NCBI GenBank assembly: GCA_946482625.1
Contig: CAMLSH010000154.1
Span: forward strand, 1 to 8,317
Length of the DNA: 8,317 nucleotides
Direction of reading: 5' to 3'
Source: an uncultured Opitutaceae bacterium
Lineage (GTDB): Bacteria; Verrucomicrobiota; Verrucomicrobiae; Opitutales; Opitutaceae
The notes beneath the pieces were generated by a model. The model was not told the origin of the DNA. It worked only from the letters and a program-made list of their open reading frames with translations, and did no database searches. Both the position numbers and the translations under genes were made by a program. This document shows, in pieces, positions 1-5,170 of the stretch (positions are counted from its first letter, which is position 1; each line of letters starts with the position of its first letter).

Positions 1-845
1 CCGCCGGCTTTGAAGCCGTTGCCGTCGGCGAGCGGGGTGAAGTCGGGCGAGAAGCCGTTGTAGAAGGCCCAGCAGTTTTCGATGACGGTGGGCTCGGTGG
101 AGTTGATGAGGTCGAAGCCGTCGTCGCTGTTGAACCAGGCGCGGCAGCCGCGGAAGATGTTGTTCACGCTGCCGGCTTTGCCGTGGTAGCCGAAGCCGTC
201 GACGTTGCCGCCGCGTTTGTTGCCGGAGACGGTGTCGTGGTTGCGGTAGGCGTCGCAGTTGAGGACAAGGTTGTGGGCGCCGGCGCCGATCCAGAAACCG
301 ATGGCCATGCCGTCGTGCGCGCTGAGGAGTTCGTAGAGGTTATGGCTGCCCTGGTTGTCGAAGCAGATGGACTGGGTGTGCGTGGTGATGGTGACCTGGA
401 CGCCGATGACTTCGAGGCCTTTGAGGTGAAGCCAGTCGCCGTCGATGCGGAAGGCGGTGACGCGTTGGCCCGGTGGCTTCACGTCAGAGAAATCGAATAC
501 AGGCTGCTCGCCGGGGTGCGCCCAGTAGCGGATGGGTTTGCCGGGACGACCGCTTTTATCGAGCAGCGTGACGCAGGCGTAGATGCCTCTGGTGGCGGCG
601 ATCTGGGATGCGGGCATTTTGTAGAGGCCGCCGCGGATGAGGACGGTGTCACCGGGCGCGACGGATTTTTGCGCGCGCTGGATCGTGGCGAAGGGGGCGT
701 CGAGGGTGCCTTTGGCGGAGTCGTTTCCGTTGGGTGCGACGTAGAACGTGGCGGCAACGGCGGACGCTGCGGTCAGTGCCAGCGAGCATGCGAGCAGGCC
801 GAGAATGCGGAAGGGGCGGGCGAGGGGCATCGGAGAGGCAAACAT
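1..845 (-). CDS. Secreted PL9-family pectate lyase, right-handed parallel beta-helix (3' end cut off by window edge)
   Basis: Reading the minus strand from the ATG at 845-843 gives 281 full codons with no stop before the left edge. Residues 1-31 form a Sec signal peptide (Arg at 10 and 13, hydrophobic core, AVA just before Ala32). The mature part begins ATFYVAPNGNDSAKGT, the usual opening of exported beta-helix enzymes, followed by GDTVLIRGG (65-73). NVDGFGYHG (214-222), NSDDGFDLINS (239-249) and DGNGFKAGG (from 274) match the PL9 core. In Dickeya Pel9A four Asp residues bind the catalytic calcium and a Lys is the base; D216, D241, D242, D245 and K279 have nearly the same spacing. The family cleaves de-esterified pectin by beta-elimination outside the cytoplasm. 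ATG at 830 is an equally possible start; neither has a visible Shine-Dalgarno. LLAC at 17-20 resembles a lipobox, but the hydrophobic stretch continues past it, so type I cleavage is preferred. Family assignment is strong; exact substrate is inferred. Confidence 0.87.
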   Translation of the reverse strand, partial: MFASPMPLARPFRILGLLACSLALTAASAVAATFYVAPNGNDSAKGTLDAPFATIQRAQKSVAPGDTVLIRGGLYKMPASQIAATRGIYACVTLLDKSGRPGKPIRYWAHPGEQPVFDFSDVKPPGQRVTAFRIDGDWLHLKGLEVIGVQVTITTHTQSICFDNQGSHNLYELLSAHDGMAIGFWIGAGAHNLVLNCDAYRNHDTVSGNKRGGNVDGFGYHGKAGSVNNIFRGCRAWFNSDDGFDLINSTEPTVIENCWAFYNGFSPDFTPLADGNGFKAG

Positions 846-1164
846 GGAAAGAGAAATGAGTTTACGCGAAGGGCCGGCAAGGGAGGAGGGAGGCGGACGG
901 TTGGAGAATTTGCGTGGGACCGTGGTGTGAATCCGCGAAGCCGAACAATGAAAACTCGCGGAGACTTTCAGGGGTTTCGCTGACGGCGCTATCGGTGCGA
1001 GGTCGGCTGGGGTAGGTGAGCGGCTAATAACATGAAGGCGGTCTGAACCAGCGGCAGTTTCTGTAGTCCGCTCGTTTCGAAGCCGCGATGGCCCCGGTCA
1101 CTGGCCGAGGCCGCTGAGTGGCTTCGATCACAACCCGCATCAGAAACTCCGCAGATATCTGCTT
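846..1164. other. Non-coding region between divergent pectate lyase and lipoprotein genes
   Basis: No convincing gene is present. Open frames here read through on the plus strand from antisense of the pectate lyase gene and have no family resemblance. The region should carry promoters for both flanking genes, but I see no good -35/-10 pair on either strand. Its one clear structure is the inverted repeat at 1077-1127. The stretch 881-900 is purine-rich on the plus strand (pyrimidine-rich upstream of the pectate lyase start). Confidence 0.6.
1077..1127. repeat. Long inverted repeat upstream of the lipoprotein gene
   Basis: TCGAAGCC at 1077-1084 is the exact reverse complement of GGCTTCGA at 1120-1127. 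The next two positions also pair (1085-1119 as G-T, 1086-1118 as C-G), giving a 10-bp stem. The 31-nt loop holds GGCC at 1090, 1103 and 1109, so an inner helix is possible. It ends 37 nt before the ATG at 1165. It could be a 5' leader structure, a protein site, or a copy of a dispersed palindromic repeat; the sequence alone does not decide. There is no T-run after either arm, so it is not an ordinary intrinsic terminator. Confidence 0.45.
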
Positions 1165-1662
1165 ATGAAAACGAAATTATTCTCTCACTCCATTCCTCTA
1201 CGCGTGACGTTTGCCGCGTCTGTACTCGCTGTTGCCGGATTGGCCGGCTGCTCGAAGCAAGAGCGACAGGAAACCAAAACCACTCTGTCGGACGCCGCTC
1301 ACACGGTGGGCGAGAAGAGCAAGGAGGCTTACAATAGCACGAAAGATGCGCTCTCCAACGCATGGGACAACGTGAAGGGCGCGACGTTTGAAAAGCGCGA
1401 CGAATTTGCGGCGAACGCCAAAGCGTTGTCCGCCGAGATGGACGCGAAAGTCAGCAAGGTGAAGGCGGACTATTCCGACGCGCAGGCGAGCGCCAGCCGC
1501 AAGGCCGCGATGGAGGAACTGAAGGATTCCGAGGCGGATTATAAGGCCAAGGTTTCTGCGCTCGGCGATGCGACGGCGGCGACGTGGGACAGTGCCAAGC
1601 AGAACACGATCGCGGCGTGGGACAAGTTGCAGGCGAGCTATTACAAGGCGCGCGCGGACTGA
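1165..1662 (+). CDS. Small helical, apolipoprotein/LEA-like lipoprotein of unknown function
   Basis: A 165-residue protein starting MKTKLF, with a signal sequence and the lipobox LAGC at 26-29, so Cys29 is the probable lipid-anchored first residue of the mature protein. Ser30 at +2 is compatible with outer-membrane sorting under the E. coli rule. The mature 137 residues are almost entirely Ala, Lys, Asp, Glu, Ser and Thr and should be amphipathic helix. Aromatics recur at 11-residue spacing (Tyr56 to Trp67, Trp141 to Trp152), each Trp followed by Asp, as in WDNVKGAT, WDSAKQNT and WDKLQAS; hendecad periodicity is typical of apolipoprotein and LEA-type helices. I know no enzymatic family for it; a role in envelope structure or stress tolerance is inference only. 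The gene appears to stand alone: the next gene on the strand begins about 205 nt later and a strong hairpin lies between. No Shine-Dalgarno is seen before the ATG. Confidence 0.78.
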   Translation: MKTKLFSHSIPLRVTFAASVLAVAGLAGCSKQERQETKTTLSDAAHTVGEKSKEAYNSTKDALSNAWDNVKGATFEKRDEFAANAKALSAEMDAKVSKVKADYSDAQASASRKAAMEELKDSEADYKAKVSALGDATAATWDSAKQNTIAAWDKLQASYYKARAD

Positions 1663-1712
1663 GTACGCGTTGTGTTGATCGGCGGAGAAGTAAAACGAAG
1701 TAACGACGAACT

Positions 1713-1743
1713 GCCGGTGTTGCGCTCTATGTGCGGCACCGGC
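1713..1743. terminator. Strong hairpin after the lipoprotein gene, possible terminator without T-run
   Basis: GCCGGTG at 1713-1719 is the exact reverse complement of CACCGGC at 1737-1743. Pairing continues inward through 1720-1725 with 1731-1736, including three G-T pairs, to a 13-bp stem with a 5-nt loop (TCTAT). It lies 50 nt after the lipoprotein stop. What follows on the plus strand (TATTCGCG) is not T-rich, so intrinsic termination is unproven. It could instead be an mRNA-stabilising 3' end or a palindromic repeat. Confidence 0.45.
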
Positions 1744-1837
1744 TATTCGCGTGACGGGGGCACGTTGATCGCGAATCACGTGAGAGTGGCCGAGCGGTGC
1801 CTGGTGACGAAGGCTGAAGGGATTTGCGCGTTTGCGG

Positions 1838-1864
1838 GGTTGTTTGTTGTAGCTGAAAACAACC
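1838..1864 (+). promoter_or_regulatory. Leader hairpin directly upstream of the 1868 start codon
   Basis: GGTTGTTT at 1838-1845 and AAACAACC at 1857-1864 are perfect reverse complements around an 11-nt loop. The 3' arm ends only three bases before the ATG at 1868, covering the place where a ribosome binding site would lie. If this start is right, the folded leader would hinder initiation. The gene could then be controlled at translation, or the true start could be the in-frame GTG at 1919. Confidence 0.45.
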
Positions 1865-1867
1865 GCG

Positions 1868-2359
1868 ATGAGCTCCGCACAATCCTCCCTCGCTACGTCA
1901 CGAACAGAGAATGCCTCCGTGAAGGCGATCGTGTGGGGCGGGGGGATCGCGGGGACGCTCGATCTGGCGTTTGCGATTTTTTATTACGGCGCGAAGGGCG
2001 CGACGGGGATGGGCGTTTTGAAATCGATCGCGGCGGGGTGGTTGGGGAAAGCGGCGATGAAGACGGGCGGATTGGGGATGGCGGCGCTGGGAGTGGCGTC
2101 GCATTTCCTGATCGCGCTGGGTGCGGCGGCAGTTTTTTGGGCGGCGAGCCGGAAGTGGCCGGTGTTGGTGGGGCGAGGAGTTTGGGCGAGTGGGATGATT
2201 TTTGGGGCGGGCGTTTATTTTTTCATGAACATGATCGTGATGCCGCTCTCTGCGTATCAGGCGAAGGCGTGGCCGGTGAACGTGGATGTGTGGGTGCTGG
2301 CGGCGCACGTGTTTTTGGTGGGGCTGCCGATCGCGTGGGTGGCGCGGCGCCGCGTATAG
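1868..2359 (+). CDS. Conserved four-helix integral membrane protein, function unknown
   Basis: A 163-residue protein with four predicted membrane helices at about 18-40, 68-94, 105-127 and 140-158. The N-terminal 17 residues are hydrophilic and Ser/Thr-rich and the C-terminus ends in a basic RRRV. GGGIAGTLDLAFAIFYYG (24-41), the Gly/Ala-rich GWLGKAA (57-63), ASHFLIALGAAAVFWAASR (77-95), and GVYFFMNMIVMPLSA (115-129) look like a small hypothetical membrane family I have seen across proteobacteria and verrucomicrobia; I cannot give a reliable family name. His79 and Asn121, inside or beside helices, are the polar residues most likely to matter. There is no signal peptide. A GTG at 1919 would remove the hydrophilic N-terminus and start at VKAIVWGGG. 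No partner gene is adjacent: the upstream neighbour is separated by 205 nt and the downstream one is convergent. Inner-membrane location is confident, role unknown. Confidence 0.75.
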   Translation: MSSAQSSLATSRTENASVKAIVWGGGIAGTLDLAFAIFYYGAKGATGMGVLKSIAAGWLGKAAMKTGGLGMAALGVASHFLIALGAAAVFWAASRKWPVLVGRGVWASGMIFGAGVYFFMNMIVMPLSAYQAKAWPVNVDVWVLAAHVFLVGLPIAWVARRRV

Positions 2360-2396
2360 GGCTTCGCCCACGCGGTCAGGGATAGATGAAAGGTGG

Positions 2397-2423
2397 CCAC
2401 AAAAGGCGCAGAAGACGAAAAGG
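2397..2423. repeat. Purine-rich dispersed-repeat-like stretch
   Basis: The run CCACAAAAGGCGCAG followed by AAGACGAAAAGG is a degenerate series of short (A/C)ACRAARG-like units. Similar CACGAAGG/CACAAAGG intergenic strings are familiar from Verrucomicrobiota, Planctomycetota and some Acidobacteriota genomes, where their reverse complements are often mis-called as small FCAFCG-type proteins. Only one copy lies in this window, so repeat status rests on recollection of the motif rather than on a second copy here. Confidence 0.35.
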
Positions 2424-2467
2424 ATCCGGGGTGAATTCCTGACGAATGGAAAGACGACGATGGGAAC

Positions 2468-2497
2468 GGCGGCGACGAAGCGCCGCCCTCCAGGAGG
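2468..2497. repeat. Two adjacent GC palindromes between convergent genes
   Basis: GGCGGCG (2468-2474) and CGCCGCC (2481-2487) pair perfectly around the 6-nt loop ACGAAG. The abutting CCTCC A GGAGG (2487-2497) is a second palindrome. They lie between the end of the membrane protein gene (2359) and the end of the endonuclease Q gene (2520), where a bidirectional transcription stop would be useful. Neither side has a clear T-run, so a terminator role is only possible; a repetitive extragenic palindrome is the alternative. Confidence 0.4.
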
Positions 2498-2519
2498 AAG
2501 TGATTTTCGGAGGACGGTG

Positions 2520-3755
2520 CTACAGCGGCAGCGAAAATTGTTGAGTGGGCGGCTCAGGCGGTTTGCGGGTGGGACGCGCAAAGTAGGCGGTGGGCTGGGC
2601 GCGTTGAGCGAGGAGGGCGGTCGCTATTTGCGGAATACCGGCGCGGGCGATGTCGTCGGGGGTGGCTTCGGTGAGGAGGAATCGTTCGTGGCCGACGGTG
2701 TCGATGAGCTGTCGCGAAAGTGTGGTGACGATGTCGCTGTCGGGCTTCCGGTTGTTCAACTGGGCGATCAGCGTGGCGAGCGGGAGGAGTTCTTGAAACG
2801 GTGATGTGGCGCTGGGGAAGAGGGGCGTGGAGCGGTCAGCGATTTTTTCGAGGCGGTCGCGGGAGCCGTCGACGAGCGGGCGGCGGCATTTGGGGCAGAG
2901 TTTCGCGTCGAAGTTTTCCTGGCACTGACCGCACCAGTTGAGGAAGTAGCGCGTGCGGTGGAGCGGGAATTTACGCGTGCCGAGGATGTGTTGCGGAGAG
3001 CCGGAGCGGAGGGCGGCGAAGAGGGCGGTGTAGGAAGGCTCGATGTCGAGGAGTGTCCATTCGCGGCCGATGTTATCGAGGGAATGGGCGTCGGAGCAGG
3101 AGAAGAGGGCGAGGCGGTCGAGGCTGGAGACGCGGCGGCACATCGGAGGCGTTGAGGTGAGGCCGGTTTCGGCGGCGAGGAGATGCGGCGTGAGATCGCC
3201 GAAGACGGCGTCGAGCGTGCGGCTGCCGCCGATGGTGCCGAGGGCGGAGAACCAGGGATTGAATACGTGGGCTGGCGCGAGGTGGCAGGCGGGGTCGTGC
3301 TGGAGGACGAGCTCGAGGAGCTGGCGCGAGGTGAGCGCGAGATCGGGACGACCTTCTTGGAGATGGCCGGAGGGGAGGATTTTTTCGCGGAAGGTGTGGA
3401 TGCTTTCGAGCGACGGGAAATAGATCAGGTGGTGGATGCCGCCGAGCGGGCGCGTGCCGGGCGGGGCGCAGTTGACCTCGGTGCCCAGGACGAATCGGAA
3501 GGAGCGGTGCAGGTGCGCGGGGAGTTTTTCGTGGAGGGCGGATTCGATGTCGGGGCGGAGGGCGAAGAAGCCGGGCTCGGCGGGGATGAGCTTGGTTTCG
3601 ATTTCGTGGAGCCAGTCGGCTTGCAGGCAATCGCCGGTAGACAGGAGATCCACGCCTTTGCGCTGGGCCCAGAGCGCGATGTTTTCGAGGGTCATCGCGG
3701 GCGAAACGCCACCAGCGTGGCGGGAGTGGATGTGGAGATCGGCGGCGAAACGCAT
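2520..3755 (-). CDS. Endonuclease Q family protein (PHP-domain nuclease for deaminated DNA)
   Basis: The 411-residue product opens MRFAADLHIHSRHAGG, the classic start of a PHP metal-dependent hydrolase. Candidate metal ligands are D6, H8, H10, D42 (STGD), E93 (GTEV), H108/H109, H163 (PAHVFNPWFS), D222 and H224 (CSDAHS). The blocks PAHVFNPWFSALGTIGG (161-177), FGDLTPHLLAAETGLTS (185-201) and SSLDRLALFSCSDAH (210-224) are those of endonuclease Q rather than of PolC or histidinol phosphatase. C275, C278, C287 and C290 (CGQC and CPKC) form the zinc-binding module typical of EndoQ, followed by DRLEKIADR (300-308). Characterised EndoQ enzymes, from Thermococcales and some Bacillus, nick DNA 5' of uracil or hypoxanthine, starting repair of deaminated bases. 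Length fits the family. In-frame starts farther out exist (ATG at 3773, TTG at 3797), but the alignment to the PHP motif and the lack of any ribosome site favour 3755. It is a single gene, convergent with the upstream membrane protein. Activity is inferred from family. Confidence 0.87.
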   Translation of the reverse strand: MRFAADLHIHSRHAGGVSPAMTLENIALWAQRKGVDLLSTGDCLQADWLHEIETKLIPAEPGFFALRPDIESALHEKLPAHLHRSFRFVLGTEVNCAPPGTRPLGGIHHLIYFPSLESIHTFREKILPSGHLQEGRPDLALTSRQLLELVLQHDPACHLAPAHVFNPWFSALGTIGGSRTLDAVFGDLTPHLLAAETGLTSTPPMCRRVSSLDRLALFSCSDAHSLDNIGREWTLLDIEPSYTALFAALRSGSPQHILGTRKFPLHRTRYFLNWCGQCQENFDAKLCPKCRRPLVDGSRDRLEKIADRSTPLFPSATSPFQELLPLATLIAQLNNRKPDSDIVTTLSRQLIDTVGHERFLLTEATPDDIARAGIPQIATALLAQRAQPTAYFARPTRKPPEPPTQQFSLPL

Positions 3756-3934
3756 GGCGGGGGGCGGACTCATTCGCACAGGCCGGGGAATTTTCAACTG
3801 TGCTGCGCGGGTCTGGCGGCGCCGGAGCGCTCTTCTTCTGTGCGTGAGGAGTGAGATGGGATGTCGCGTGGTTTGACAGGGCGGAAGTTCAGAGCGAAAC
3901 GGGAGGCGTAGCGAATCAACCCCTTCTATAACTC
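3756..3934. promoter_or_regulatory. Divergent intergenic region between endonuclease Q and thioredoxin genes
   Basis: About 180 nt must hold the promoters of both flanking genes. A consensus-like TTGACA lies at 3873-3878 on the plus strand, but 16-18 nt farther there is only GAAACGG, not a -10 box, so I do not call a promoter. TATAAC at 3927-3932 is only two bases from the ATG at 3935 and is too close to serve as a -10 for a leadered transcript. Nothing stronger is visible for the minus-strand gene. Confidence 0.3.
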
Positions 3935-4360
3935 ATGAAATCATTACGCGCGTTTGTTGCCTCGTTGTTGTTGTCGTCAGCTTTCGTGTCGGTGGCATCT
4001 GCCGCCGATGCGCGGACCAAGCCGGAGAAGCCGGAGAAAATTTCCCACGGTGCGGAGGTGACGATCACCGACTATTTGGTGCCCGGGAAGACCGTGATCT
4101 TCGATTTCACGAGCGAGTTTTGCCCGCCCTGCCGGGCGATCGCTCCGAAACTGGACGCGCTGCATGCGGCGCGGGAGGACATCGTGGTGGTGAAGGTCGA
4201 TATCAATCGTCCTGAGCACAAAGGCATCGATTGGAAGTCGCCCGTCGCTCAGCAGTACAAGATGCAGTCGATACCGCACTTCAAGGTCTTCGGGCCGGAC
4301 GGCAAGCTGACCGCTGAAGGCAAGGAAGCGTCCGCACTCGTCTACGGGATGCTCGAATAA
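3935..4360 (+). CDS. Exported thioredoxin-fold protein with CPPC active site
   Basis: A 141-residue protein with a clean Sec signal peptide (MKSLRAFV, hydrophobic core, cleavage likely after Ala23 in SVASA-A). The mature part is a thioredoxin fold: beta strand TVIFDFTSEF (53-62), active site CPPC at 63-66, helix PKLDALHAAR, strand IVVVKVDINRPE (83-94), the cis-proline segment SIPHFKVFGPDG (112-123, Pro114), and a short last helix. This is a complete domain for the family; no membrane anchor or lipobox is present, so a periplasmic soluble protein is expected. CPPC differs from the CGPC of cytoplasmic thioredoxins, which shifts redox potential; whether it reduces or oxidises partners cannot be told. 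WKSPVAQQYKMQSIP is also seen in thioredoxins that act on exported cysteine proteins. No partner such as DsbD or a cytochrome maturation gene is adjacent. It forms its own transcription unit, ending in the terminator just downstream. Confidence 0.88.
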   Translation: MKSLRAFVASLLLSSAFVSVASAADARTKPEKPEKISHGAEVTITDYLVPGKTVIFDFTSEFCPPCRAIAPKLDALHAAREDIVVVKVDINRPEHKGIDWKSPVAQQYKMQSIPHFKVFGPDGKLTAEGKEASALVYGMLE

Positions 4361-4385
4361 GTCGGGCGGGACGGTTTTAGAATCG

Positions 4386-4414
4386 AGCGGCGTCGAGAGG
4401 ACGCCGCTTTTTTT
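4386..4414 (+). terminator. Intrinsic terminator after the thioredoxin-like gene
   Basis: AGCGGCGTC (4386-4394) and GACGCCGCT (4400-4408) form a perfect 9-bp GC-rich stem around the loop GAGAG, followed by a seven-T run (4408-4414). It sits 25 nt after the stop codon. On the minus strand the stem has no T-run behind it, so it works only for plus-strand transcription. Confidence 0.9.
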
Positions 4415-4486
4415 GTGCCCGTGGCGGTGGACGAGAACCACGCGTATCCAAATGCTGGAGCGTGCAGCGGCCTCGGTTGCGAGGGA

Positions 4487-5170
4487 TCAGTTGTTGCCGA
4501 TGCGGTCGTCTGGGAGATGGCCCTGAAGTTTGTGGCGAAGCTTGAGGGTTTCGATGTCGGTGCGCAGTTGCTTCGAGAAAAGCTGGAGGCGCGCATGTAC
4601 GTCCAAAGTTTCGAGAAGCTGCTGTTTGATCGCGGCGTCTTCGCAGAGGCTGAAGGCGGCGAGGTCGACGAAGGTTTCCGGGTCTTCGATGGTTTTTAAG
4701 AAGCGCGCGAACTCCGCGGGCATGAAGCCGCCGAGGCGTTGTTTGGTCACGATAAGTTTTGCCAGACCGGCGCGCAGGCGGTGGTTCTCCGTTTCCGCGG
4801 CGCCCTGTTCGCTGGCAAGCGCTTGTATGCGGGCGATGCGATACGGGTGCTCGCGGACGATTTCGGTGAAGGCGATGCGAGCGAGGCCTTGGAGGAGCAG
4901 GTTGGACGTGCCGTTTTCCGCTTTTTGACAGGCGCGCACGATGCCGACCGTCGCGATCCGATGAGCCGGCTCGAACGCAGTCGCGTCTGCCGCGCGTTTT
5001 GGGTCCAAGCCAGCGACGGCGAATAGCCGGTGAGTCGCGAGGGACTCTTTAAGCATCTGGCGGTAGCGAGGCTCGAAGATGTGCAGCGGCATCAGCGCTT
5101 GCGGAAAAAACGAGACGTTGGGCAGCGTCATCACCGCGATCTGACCGGGCAGGGTGATTTCCATTTCCAT
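4487..5170 (-). CDS. Stand-alone Lon N-terminal (LON substrate-binding) domain protein
   Basis: A 227-residue cytoplasmic protein consisting only of the domain that precedes the AAA+ ATPase in Lon protease. FPQALMPLHIFEPRYRQML (22-40) is the signature, joined by TVGIVR (74-79) and LLLQGLARI (91-99). The C-terminal helical part FLKTIEDPETFVDLAAF (157-173) and LLETLDVHARLQLFSKQL (185-202) corresponds to the helical bundle of the Lon N-domain. No Walker motif or Ser-Lys protease dyad is present and the length fits the single-domain family, so it is not a truncated Lon. Members may bind unfolded protein or modulate proteolysis, but no general function is established. A second in-frame ATG lies two codons in (5164), so the exact start is uncertain by two residues; no Shine-Dalgarno is visible. 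It is transcribed away from dnaK, sharing the 295-nt region between them, which could mean shared stress control. That last point is inference. Confidence 0.87.
   Translation of the reverse strand: MEMEITLPGQIAVMTLPNVSFFPQALMPLHIFEPRYRQMLKESLATHRLFAVAGLDPKRAADATAFEPAHRIATVGIVRACQKAENGTSNLLLQGLARIAFTEIVREHPYRIARIQALASEQGAAETENHRLRAGLAKLIVTKQRLGGFMPAEFARFLKTIEDPETFVDLAAFSLCEDAAIKQQLLETLDVHARLQLFSKQLRTDIETLKLRHKLQGHLPDDRIGNN

Noticed and set aside
183..983. A 266-codon plus-strand frame over the pectate lyase gene
   Set aside because: It is antisense to a gene with a clear signal peptide and family motifs; its own product is Gly/Val/Asp-rich with no domain.
1672..2385. A 237-codon plus-strand frame overlapping the four-helix membrane protein
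   Set aside because: It is the +1 shadow of a gene with clear membrane helices; composition is Gly/Arg-rich and unlike a real protein.
3756..3797. N-terminal extension of endonuclease Q to a TTG at 3797 or ATG at 3773
   Set aside because: The added residues (KIPRPVRMSPPPA) are not part of the PHP fold, and the family usually starts a few residues before DLHIHS. 3773 remains possible.
3183..3854. A 223-codon plus-strand frame antisense to endonuclease Q
   Set aside because: The minus-strand frame carries complete PHP and zinc motifs; the plus-strand one is Glu/Gly/Val-rich filler.
3873..3878. TTGACA as a -35 box for the thioredoxin-like gene
   Set aside because: No -10-like hexamer lies 16-18 nt downstream, so a promoter cannot be supported.
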